Below, in pieces: positions 9,501 through 16,279 of a stretch of DNA of 51,464 bases. This stretch comes from a virus: positions 1-51,464 of IMG/VR virus record IMGVR_UViG_3300030110_002923; one strand, written 5' to 3'. Both the position numbers and the translations under genes were made by a program. The stretch's first letter is position 1. Each line of letters begins with the position of its first letter. A model generated the notes under the pieces. That model did no database searches, was not told the DNA's origin, and saw only the letters and a program-made list of their open reading frames with translations.

Positions 9501-12500
9501 TATCCTTTAGCTGCTGCAAATTCAGCTCTAGACCTGTAAGGGTCAAAATTAGGTATATCAATTCTTCTTACATTCTTTTTAGCTGTAGGAGAGTATACCA
9601 TATTATTTATAAAAACATCCCATTCTGCTTCTATTTGCTCTTCTGTTCTAAAAGTTCTTAATTGACCTTCTTTAACATTATAGTCGCCAATTAATCTTTC
9701 ACCAGTTTGTTTAGCTGCAGATTTGTATACAATCATATGCACACCAGCATCTTTCATTTGCTGAGTTGCTTCTGGCCCAACAGAATGCATCATATACTTG
9801 CCTAATAAAGCACCTTTATTAACTTCTCCTTTAGCAGTATATTCAGGCGTATTGTCTACAATAAAAGACTTTTGTTGTCCAGAAGCTGGATGACCTGCGT
9901 CTTTATTAATAACATCTATATAATCATCTCTTACTAGTATAGCTCCATCTTGGTCTTCGCCTAATTGAGTACTTCTTGCCTTTAATACAGATTTTTTTAA
10001 AGCATCTGGTAGTAGGGGGTCATCTACTAACATATATTTTACATTACCTCTAGGAGACAAATCATCTAATATAATTTTTCCATTTTTATCTACAGCATTT
10101 TTAATAAAATCTTTACTACCACCATATCCATTTGTCATCCATATTTGATGTCTTTTATTAAACGCTACTGCACTACCTATAAATCCATCGCCCATTATCT
10201 TATTTATGTTCTCAGGCGTAAATTTGTATCCATTTAAAGACAAATCATATCTCATGTTAGATACTACCATTCTTTCAAAATCCTCTGGTTTTACACCATA
10301 CCAAAACTCCATACGCTTTTTTTCACTATTTAAGTTAGCGAGAATATTCTTATCTTTAGTTCCTCTTCTTATAGCGTTTATTAGCTGTCTGTATTGCAAT
10401 TTAATACCTGTAGTATTCTCACCTTTTAAAGCTGGATGTAATTTGGCAAATACTATTCTACCTTTATCTCCTTGTCCACCAAAAGGATATAAATTGTCTG
10501 ACTTATAAACTTTTCTTATAATATCGCCTATAATATTATCTGCAGCTTTTTCAGCATCTTCTTCTGTATATCTTCTTTTTGTAATAGGGTCTATTTCATT
10601 AAATTGCAAGTGCTTTGCTAATCTATTTAAAGGAACGTCTATAGTAAAGTTTCGTTTACTTTTTCTAGCTACAGTATCAAATATAACAATAGGACTTTTG
10701 CTAGCTCCTTTCTCAAGCTTTCCGCCTTCATTTAAATAAACTTCTTCCAAAATCTTAGGAGATTCTACTTGTCTTATTGACATACCTGTAGCAGTTGTAG
10801 GCCTGTTAGGATTTGTAAAACCTGGAGCTTCATTTGCTCCCCCAGTAGTTTTAATTTTTATAACTTGTTTGCCTAGGTTAGCTTCTCTAATCCATTTCCT
10901 TAATTCTAATTTTCCTTTTTCAGATAACTCGAATTTCTTATTATTTGTACTAAAAACTCTTTCCATAACTTTAACAGCTTGGTCTATATTTACATTTTTA
11001 TCACCTTTTTTAGAGTATTTTCTAACAATAGTATCTACTACTTTACCCATATCTAGCATACTATTTCTTTTACTCTGCCCAACACCATCTTTGTCCCATA
11101 GTTCTTTCAGATGATTATTAGAAAACATTTCTCCTTTTTTCATTAAAGTATTGTTTTGAGGAGTAGAACCTGTGTCAATATCATTTATAATAATACCACT
11201 TGTCATATCAATATACTGTGTAGATTCTAACCCTTTATGTTTAAACTGTATATCTTTATATATATCATCTATTTCTTTAGATAATTCTTTTTCTTGTTGG
11301 GCAAGCTCTCTTGTTCTAACTTTTCCTAAACTAGCATCTTTTAAATCAGCTCTTACGTCTTTTAAAAGAAGTTTCTTTTTATCTATTTGTCTATTTAACT
11401 CACCTACATTTTCTAAAGTTCTTTGATGCATTAACTTAGTTTCTTCTTCAGTCAAGCCTTTATCTTTAGTAGGAGTTTTCTTTTTTCCAAAAGTTGCATC
11501 AGCTACAGCTATCATAGCTTTATGTTCAGGGGACCCTGCTCGTATTTCTCTACTTCCTATTACAGCAGGATTTCTTCTTAATTTAGGGGTGTAGTTTATA
11601 GCCTTAAATCTATTGACTTCAGGAGTCCATCTAAACCAACTTTTTTCTGGAGGGTGATATACATAAACTTCTTGCAATCCTTTGTCTAAAGCCATTTGAA
11701 CAGCCCAACCAGTACCACCTTTTACTGTCCTTTTATTTCCTTCTAATTCAGCAACAGCGTATACAGAATTAGCACCTTTTATTTGAAAATAGTTTCTAGC
11801 TATTAATTCATAAGCCCAATCACCATATTTGGTTATTTCGCCTCTTTTTAAAGTTCTATTAGCTTCTTCTAATGCTGAACCAGCTTCTAATAATTCTTTG
11901 CTACTAACTCCTCTATCAACACCTTTTACATTGCCTTTTTTTAAAGCTTCAAAAAACTCTGGTATTGTTTTTCTATGAGCAGTAGTTTCTGGCATCATAT
12001 GTATAGTTGCAAAACCTTTTTTACTTAAAACGGTACTCCATAGTCTATCAGCCCCTTTAGCTCCTCCAGACAAAGCTACTCCTAAAGTATCATCAGCTTT
12101 ATATTTAGTTCTTTTTTGTATACCTCTTCTAATAGCAGACAAAGCTTTATACCCATCTGTAGTTAAATTTTCTTTAGGTATTTGGTCTTTTATGCCATGC
12201 AAGTCCATAAGAAGTTCTGCTTGAGCTAAGTTACTTTTTCTAGTACCATGCTCTATTTTGCCTAACTCTACCATTTCTTTTCTTACAATTTCAGGAAACT
12301 CTTCAAACCTTTCCCAATCTTTTACTTGTCTTTCATTATCAAGTTTAGGGTCTTTTCTCATAGCCTTCCTAAACTCTTTCATATTATTTACAGCTTGCAT
12401 TTTAAACCAAGGCATTTCTTTAGAGCCAAAATATGCCCCAGCCAAATACTCATATATTTGTTCGGGTGTTGTAGCTCCCCTAGCTGTAGTAGGAAGTCCC

Positions 12501-13270
12501 ATAAACAATGAACCAGCCAAACCTTTTATAAATTTATCTCCAGTAGTAGTACCAGGCACCACATTACCAATTATTCTAAAAACACCACCAGCAGCAGCGC
12601 CACCCATAAAACTATGCATCATTTGGTCAACGCCATCCCACACAGAAGATACTGCACTAGCAGCTCCTAAATGAAAAGCTCCTTCCATTATATGTGCGGC
12701 TTTGTCTTTTAAAAAGAATTTAGAAGCCTCATCTGCTGCTTTCCATCTAGAATTCCTAGCTCCTTGTAAAACAGGTCTAACAATATTCTTCTTTGCAAGT
12801 TTAGTTATTTTATCAGCGGCTAGCATAGGAATAGATTTTAGTTGAGTAAGGCCAACAGCAGTTCTAGCAAGCTGACTACCACGTTGAGCAGCTTTCATTA
12901 CGCCTAATGCTTTAAGTGGAGAACTTAGTATACCTGGAACAAATCCAGCCAAATGACCTATATTTCTAGCTACTGCTTCATATTCGTTATCAGGTGGGTC
13001 TGCTATTCTTAATGTTGTAAAACCTTCTATAAAGCCACCACCAGCTTGTTGTAGTGCTTCTAATATAGAAAAGTCCCCTTCATAAAAAGGAACATTATGA
13101 TACATAGCGTGATTTCTAAGTTCGTCTAATTGTTGTTCTTGGAATCTCTGAGGAGTTCTATCATAAGCTTTTATAAGCTCACGAGTTCTTTTAGCATCGT
13201 AAGTAGGCTGCCATTGCTGTTGTTGCTGATTTACCTGTTGCTGAGGTATTTGCTGTTGTGGTATAGCCAC
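3503..13270 (-). CDS. Giant virion-type protein with two-barrel RNA polymerase signature and SLOG domain, 3255 aa
   Basis: GTG 13270 follows GGAGGA by seven bases and nearly abuts the upstream gene. Residues 4-21 are Gln-rich and about 80-260 are Gly/Ala-rich membrane-active helices. Residues about 395-590 look like a SLOG nucleotide-binding domain (S401-G-G-A-K-G-A-D, later V-K-G-G-T-G-W-A-V). Around 1103-1120 is E-D-Q-D-G-A-I-L-V, like the beta-subunit barrel (E-D-A-I-L-I); K1183 and K1187 follow. R1560-V-P leads after 39 residues to A-D1599-L-D1601-G-D1603-E, the Mg-binding DxDGD of the beta-prime barrel (R425/D460 in E. coli, spacing 35). A further S-P-L-A-R-I-M segment starts at 1685. 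A hydrophobic helix lies near 3108-3122. I infer an RNA polymerase packaged in the virion and ejected, as in crAss-like phages; the domain call is from motif, not alignment. Confidence 0.8.
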   Translation of the reverse strand: MAIPQQQIPQQQVNQQQQQWQPTYDAKRTRELIKAYDRTPQRFQEQQLDELRNHAMYHNVPFYEGDFSILEALQQAGGGFIEGFTTLRIADPPDNEYEAVARNIGHLAGFVPGILSSPLKALGVMKAAQRGSQLARTAVGLTQLKSIPMLAADKITKLAKKNIVRPVLQGARNSRWKAADEASKFFLKDKAAHIMEGAFHLGAASAVSSVWDGVDQMMHSFMGGAAAGGVFRIIGNVVPGTTTGDKFIKGLAGSLFMGLPTTARGATTPEQIYEYLAGAYFGSKEMPWFKMQAVNNMKEFRKAMRKDPKLDNERQVKDWERFEEFPEIVRKEMVELGKIEHGTRKSNLAQAELLMDLHGIKDQIPKENLTTDGYKALSAIRRGIQKRTKYKADDTLGVALSGGAKGADRLWSTVLSKKGFATIHMMPETTAHRKTIPEFFEALKKGNVKGVDRGVSSKELLEAGSALEEANRTLKRGEITKYGDWAYELIARNYFQIKGANSVYAVAELEGNKRTVKGGTGWAVQMALDKGLQEVYVYHPPEKSWFRWTPEVNRFKAINYTPKLRRNPAVIGSREIRAGSPEHKAMIAVADATFGKKKTPTKDKGLTEEETKLMHQRTLENVGELNRQIDKKKLLLKDVRADLKDASLGKVRTRELAQQEKELSKEIDDIYKDIQFKHKGLESTQYIDMTSGIIINDIDTGSTPQNNTLMKKGEMFSNNHLKELWDKDGVGQSKRNSMLDMGKVVDTIVRKYSKKGDKNVNIDQAVKVMERVFSTNNKKFELSEKGKLELRKWIREANLGKQVIKIKTTGGANEAPGFTNPNRPTTATGMSIRQVESPKILEEVYLNEGGKLEKGASKSPIVIFDTVARKSKRNFTIDVPLNRLAKHLQFNEIDPITKRRYTEEDAEKAADNIIGDIIRKVYKSDNLYPFGGQGDKGRIVFAKLHPALKGENTTGIKLQYRQLINAIRRGTKDKNILANLNSEKKRMEFWYGVKPEDFERMVVSNMRYDLSLNGYKFTPENINKIMGDGFIGSAVAFNKRHQIWMTNGYGGSKDFIKNAVDKNGKIILDDLSPRGNVKYMLVDDPLLPDALKKSVLKARSTQLGEDQDGAILVRDDYIDVINKDAGHPASGQQKSFIVDNTPEYTAKGEVNKGALLGKYMMHSVGPEATQQMKDAGVHMIVYKSAAKQTGERLIGDYNVKEGQLRTFRTEEQIEAEWDVFINNMVYSPTAKKNVRRIDIPNFDPYRSRAEFAAAKGYTYDKKTDSFKPLNVVQQGGLEFTGGKIYELNPESVKYSTSVIQDPHMEQKQVLVKQLFTNIHQFASTPIDKYTIEDIFQETIKKNFDGNEVYNKVLEEYRLTKSEDKIDFLVENLEELSTPKLIKTLKTPGAERFAELALQRMLRIVEKDIEMSFQDGETTAEQRAERIRQFTEAVSPIDRLLKNSAIVGEEANAAGETGYPAFMHKFVRDYKASVLHNYFVKSVTRPKIENSLLARMRPYDKWMQKDFKELDTNDTIFYLDDAYRNTKIRLDNGKYKELGKLWDKEQNNPDFAKYFNALVLRVPMDSISGAHKLQFKGFTGRKGHGIMLNSKTMRALGGADLDGDEAFVYLGGKNKDNSGYGMKEAWLNAIDANKNEYYNKAQTHVEDNKNAVIQHGPYKGQTFAQVLTVGAGKGNPLKESKALYYSPLARIMASQGAVKGRDMLGLAVSQSQVMKSTFNALMEADGKKDVFTVFKRGKNGGTFRVTVTPKFGKKDLAYQREMVRAQTAFASDPMDEAGLREPSHFFKTMYDSYFNVKFEKYNPKSKKYFKLDKEPKNWSQGDYYGDRSDYNKAPSLLGAFKNMNSAYFGRNWSEGRNYSMDEVNHLASDIGMLSEKQKNTILPKIVDTLEGLDWSDNLFRRVDRGAIEQTYAEINDIVTDKKGKFGNWLKDAMNRSTFTVTYNEHIKANLAHELHDPAVRRKIALRDDPASLKEFLNIVKHSVWGKEFEGYGGKEARLAKLYTYKERLSILEQMNRQAEDFLSNDVATMATIKSVKRILEKERMPIKDLKSISNAVAKFKARSYLSRKERVQLDYDAIAGTAKDKEHIEFVNALLGIKKNLQDIQGDKRSTVWDQKQLDAKIRQYKDGLKNDAQRELFDHLFIGTLDRGDMSKVNRLIKALPQKKASPVFRELMNKIIKETSRTTQSRLAFNSEEISPIAIQNHLKSMNNVFNKIWTPLDKPTFKATTMGVENVLDRNPINEQNLADDLVMSAHKGEGYAGIKKGEVNAEDKAVITEIATILKRYNNKLGNNIPDLNEQMRGISAEVDPEGMGKDLNTFTKQDFVQVRNFLREAESGTWFQNLRKNPTPDIMKRYYGMFPTTVNRELMAYDIKWLKQKQWYLTKSGRIKEGYVRRPTYFLEMLMNQAHEANSLAIGKAEVLAKDIENQFVNISELKEGNALFQIAVGQAELGMKQSIDKRRNLESDMKEHYKLNYDESRAATEKEFNWPKLKDKEFTLLNDNNKRIQATGQEIVNGNKEKSLTGIKNKVAQRFESLFPLMAGDGTSINRYKTGKYFDANKTQPRMNWKLFVEDMTKSLERGDDIPINLGIDGMRNIQRSMMYDLAKTPEQKATYKSWKIKATRPMDYTYYWPHMFFDKRTSELNVKRTLDFIRNNPNLNEKQKKSRIQSLLMRHNTITGEWEFQNIQDFDKVDVIEITEGLKDIAKKRGKATETVKWTDMNTSFGSMMQREGHVGGWSKDLSVMNAYVRNLTSTYFKQMNQIMSRKTIHDAKERMTKKFGNKLASKWEKYFKLYVQGAMGQPDVIPKKWYDDPDMKLKGTPYAWFADSTVLDRVNKVREKLGIRESDLPKELKDFTFQDIKHWSNMEAKFELASLLAHPKSAVTNIFGGSLHTIQSAGHGAFMKARDMKYLKRINPNFNSLQDVENWVVKKGVVPEFMIHELGLGQDATTKRSIESFIGELSSKINSKEPIERKEVLSLGKKYKLSDRMMSVASKFMSIPERTLRRDAFMAHYIRAWERFGGAITDPEHPFLIEMGKKGVKATQFLYEAPQRPMFARTALGKVMSRFQLYAWNSTRFRNDIIREAARYGFKPGTSAYEKFERTMTIDLLVLALGNMFMYSLFDNALPQPLSWFQDTADWLFGNERDRERAFFGVLPTAIAPLQMITPPITRFPIAGIMEWAKDDYTKFSDYQVYTMFPFGRIVRDLVQPGKGLIENPSRLLEKMAGMPLRDLQKFSTERKKKIEEGVRYNQPKVGF

Positions 13271-13271
13271 A

Positions 13272-14744
13272 TTATCTTCCTCCGAATACCATCTTATCTG
13301 GTCTTCTTATGCCTCCAGTTTCTTCTAAAGCATTTTTAGCAATCATTCCTAATTGATATATCGTATAAGCATTCATAGCCAATCCAAGGCCTGTGCCTAA
13401 TCCTCCAGTAAAACCAGTAAGAGCTCCTCCAGCTAACATTCTAGCTCCCATCATTGCCGCTGTTCTTGCTGGTAATTTAGTTGCTAGTAATTTTACTAAT
13501 TGTCCTCTTCCGTGTATTTGGGCATATCTAGTTAAGTATTTCATTGAGCTTTTTGCTCCTTTAGTAACAGCTTTGTTATTTGCCGAAGTAAGACCCTTAG
13601 TAGCAGTTTTAACAGACTTGCTTGCTGTCTTAACTTTTGCACCAGCTTTTTTAGCTTTTTCAAGCAAACTTTTACCTAATTCAGTATTATTGAATTTAGC
13701 TTTAGTAACTTCACTAGGACTTCTATGTAATGATTTAAATTTATTAAAAGCTTTGTCATACTTTTTACTTGCCGATGCTACACTTGGTTTAGTTTTTTTA
13801 AGATTTTCTTGTGCTTTCTTAAGTATATCTTGAGCTGTTTTTATTCTTTTTCTATCAGCTTTTCTTGATTTTTTACCAGTAAAATCAGCCTTACCTTTCA
13901 TTTTTTTAAGAGTGTCTGCTAATGCTTTTTGCCCTTTAGCTGATTTAATCCATTCAGAACGTCCAGCTCTACCGCTTTGAACCTTAAAAGGATTTATATC
14001 TTTTTCAAATTTTGAAAGAGCTGTTCTTAATATATCGCTTTCACCTCTATATCTTGCGAGTCCAGCTCCAGCTGCTCTTATTGCAGCAGTACCCCCAACT
14101 AATTCTGGCAAACCACTTCCCATTGCACCTGACACTGCTCCTCTTATAAATCCTTCAGGAGCATAACTTTGAGCTGCCATTTGCAAAGGACTTCCTTCTG
14201 GAGCATAAGTTGCTAAAAAGTTTTTTAAATGTGGATTATTATTGACAAACATTTGCATTTCTCTAGCAGATAATCCTTTATCTTCTTGATACTGCTCCAT
14301 CTTTTTCATAATTTGAGGCAAGTAACTTGCAAACATTTCATCGTATTGTTGTTTATAAGCTATAGGATTTAAAAATGGAGAAGATTGTATTTCTTTTTGC
14401 TCTTTTTTGGTTAATCCTGCCGTAGAAGCTAATCTATTACCCTCTGCATCAGTACCTCCTAAAAAATGCTGTCTTGCATTTAAATAAGCTCTTCCAGCAG
14501 TTCCGAAAGGCTTTGATAACAAACCACCTGGCATAAGCAATTGGTCTAAATCTTTATAAGCCAAATCTTCAAATGTATTTAATTGAGACTCCATGTGCTT
14601 ATTCCATTTTGCTTGTATATTAGCTTTTCTAGCCTCACCATGAGCGTCTACTATTCTACTTAAGTTCTCACCTATACCTCTTAAATCAGGAGCGCCTCCT
14701 GCATAACTTCTTGCATAACCTGAAAAATCTATACCATTTGACAT
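13272..14744 (-). CDS. Internal virion / DNA ejection protein, 490 aa
   Basis: Not recognised at family level. The first 200 residues are polar and helical. Gly/Ala-rich hydrophobic helices lie around 200-235 and again at about 425-475 (repeated G-G-A-L-T-G-F-T-G-G pattern), flanking a very Lys-rich central region (about 250-400) with coiled-coil character. Membrane-active ends with a basic centre fit proteins that leave the capsid with the DNA and cross the envelope. It is directly upstream of the giant protein, as in podovirus ejection cassettes. The ATG at 14744 shares a base with the previous stop. Confidence 0.6.
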   Translation of the reverse strand: MSNGIDFSGYARSYAGGAPDLRGIGENLSRIVDAHGEARKANIQAKWNKHMESQLNTFEDLAYKDLDQLLMPGGLLSKPFGTAGRAYLNARQHFLGGTDAEGNRLASTAGLTKKEQKEIQSSPFLNPIAYKQQYDEMFASYLPQIMKKMEQYQEDKGLSAREMQMFVNNNPHLKNFLATYAPEGSPLQMAAQSYAPEGFIRGAVSGAMGSGLPELVGGTAAIRAAGAGLARYRGESDILRTALSKFEKDINPFKVQSGRAGRSEWIKSAKGQKALADTLKKMKGKADFTGKKSRKADRKRIKTAQDILKKAQENLKKTKPSVASASKKYDKAFNKFKSLHRSPSEVTKAKFNNTELGKSLLEKAKKAGAKVKTASKSVKTATKGLTSANNKAVTKGAKSSMKYLTRYAQIHGRGQLVKLLATKLPARTAAMMGARMLAGGALTGFTGGLGTGLGLAMNAYTIYQLGMIAKNALEETGGIRRPDKMVFGGR

Positions 14745-15472
14745 TAACTTATCCTCTCACAATTTACATCTAATTTGTTATAATCTACCCATAAATAGCC
14801 ATCTTTATTTAAGAATGAAGCATTAGGTACTTCTTGAGCTATTACGCCTTTATAACGACCTTTTCCATAAGATTTATCTTTATAGTCAAATTCGTATATA
14901 TTTATACCTGAGGGTGATTTGTCTACTAATTCAATATTTTCTTTTAATGCAATATCACTACCCATTGCTGAACCAGCAGCACCTAATCCTGCTTCTATCA
15001 ATCCTGTTACTATGCCTACGTTTTGTTGACGTCTTTCATTTGCTGCATTTACTTGTTGCATATACATATTTGACTGTCTTTCTCCTTGGTCTCTTCTAGA
15101 TGCCATAGAATCTCCAAACATACTCATTCCAGTATTAAATTGAGAGTTTAATAATCCTTGCATCTGAGAACCTAATTGATTTCTTGAAGTACTCATATTA
15201 GCAGATTGTTGCATTGCTAACTGCCCTTGGGATACATTACCCATAGCAGCTGCAGACATCAGCCCTTGATTTTGAGCTGTAGCCATATCAAAATTTTGTT
15301 GTCTTACTTGGCTTTGTAGTTGCCTATTTCTTTGAGAATTAGGGTCCATAGCATCACGAGCAAACTTTTCTTGCTCATCAACCATTGAATCATATTTAGA
15401 CATATGACTATTAATTATATTGGGGTCCATCCTTTTTCTTTCCCCAAATAATGCATCACTAAACCAACCCAT
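14744..15472 (-). CDS. Virion protein with C-terminal S74 intramolecular chaperone/auto-peptidase domain, 242 aa
   Basis: ATG 15472 has AGGAGG just upstream. Residues 1-155 are Gln/Met/Asn-rich and probably coiled-coil. A short Gly/Ala hydrophobic stretch (about 155-170) precedes S172-D-I-A-L-K177-E-N-I, the Ser-Lys dyad signature of the S74 peptidase/chaperone domain, followed by G-I-N-I-Y-E-F-D-Y and Y-K-G-V-I-A-Q-E-V. In known members this domain folds a trimeric fibre and then cuts itself off at the Ser. Here it is short, so the mature product would be a roughly 171-residue helical protein. It sits between tail and ejection genes. Confidence 0.78.
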   Translation of the reverse strand: MGWFSDALFGERKRMDPNIINSHMSKYDSMVDEQEKFARDAMDPNSQRNRQLQSQVRQQNFDMATAQNQGLMSAAAMGNVSQGQLAMQQSANMSTSRNQLGSQMQGLLNSQFNTGMSMFGDSMASRRDQGERQSNMYMQQVNAANERRQQNVGIVTGLIEAGLGAAGSAMGSDIALKENIELVDKSPSGINIYEFDYKDKSYGKGRYKGVIAQEVPNASFLNKDGYLWVDYNKLDVNCERIS

Positions 15473-15529
15473 TAAATCCTCCTAGATTTTATCATTATAA
15501 TATACGCATATTTAATGCTGTAAAACAAG

Positions 15530-16279
15530 TTATTTCCATATCAAAACTCTTACACTTCCGTCTTGCCATTGCTCGCCATCGCAATTACTAGTAGCTGATG
15601 GCAATGGAATTGCTGCAAGAGAAGAACTGTCTCCTCCATAAAGATAAACTCTTGTATCGTCTACAAACAAACCTAAACCATCATTATAGTTATGGCCTCT
15701 TCCATTTTTTATAGGCGTAAAAAAAGTTACTGCGTTTGTAGCTTGGCCTGGTGCAAAATAGCCTATTATCATAGTAGGAAGAACTCCTAATCCATGCTCT
15801 ATTTTAAGAGGAGAATCTGCATTTGTATCATGGTCTGCTCTTGTCCATGTTTGCCAACCACTATCATAATCTGCTCTAGCCATTATAAATTTATCAGCTT
15901 TTTCATCATATATAGTTTGTTCTGCTAATTTATCACCTGTAGTAGTATCATTTGTTTCTATTTCGTCAATAGATTTATCTTGGTCTTTAAATGCAGGTTT
16001 GCTTTTAAACTTAACAGCACTATCCCCTATTACTGGAGTTTTCCAACCTTCTTCTGTTCTTATTTCAAAAGTATAGCTTTTATCTTTATTCTGAGTTATT
16101 TGAATATCACCAGTCTTTCCTTCTTCGTCTGATATTTCGGTCTCTGCTTTATTTGAAACAGATATAGTCAAATCATTTAATGCTTTTTCTATTTCTTGTA
16201 ATGACTTTTGAACATCGTCAAATGTTGATACTTTAGATAATATTCTTATTGCATTTTCGCTTTCTCGATTATTTATCAT
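15530..16279 (-). CDS. Tail fibre/appendage-like protein, 249 aa
   Basis: ATG 16279 overlaps the end of the giant tail gene (ATGA). An N-terminal coiled coil (about 1-45) is followed by a short collagen-like/fibre linker motif (G-K-T-G-D-I-Q-I-T) and a beta-rich C-terminal half with W-Q-T-W-T-R-A-D-H, H-G-L-G-V-L-P-T-M-I-I-G-Y-F-A-P-G and a final D-G-S-V-R-V-L-I-W-K. The C-terminal half is like distal receptor-contact domains of fibres. Family not firmly recognised. The coiled coil plus beta domain suggests a trimer attached to the nozzle. Confidence 0.55.
   Translation of the reverse strand: MINNRESENAIRILSKVSTFDDVQKSLQEIEKALNDLTISVSNKAETEISDEEGKTGDIQITQNKDKSYTFEIRTEEGWKTPVIGDSAVKFKSKPAFKDQDKSIDEIETNDTTTGDKLAEQTIYDEKADKFIMARADYDSGWQTWTRADHDTNADSPLKIEHGLGVLPTMIIGYFAPGQATNAVTFFTPIKNGRGHNYNDGLGLFVDDTRVYLYGGDSSSLAAIPLPSATSNCDGEQWQDGSVRVLIWK

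Noticed and set aside
12258-12674. Plus-strand 138-codon frame inside the giant gene
   Set aside because: Shadow of the minus-strand coding frame; Ser/Pro/Ile-rich composition typical of antisense reading and no start signal.
13393-13833. Plus-strand 146-codon frame opposite the ejection protein
   Set aside because: Mirrors the Ala/Lys-rich codons of the minus-strand gene; no Shine-Dalgarno sequence.
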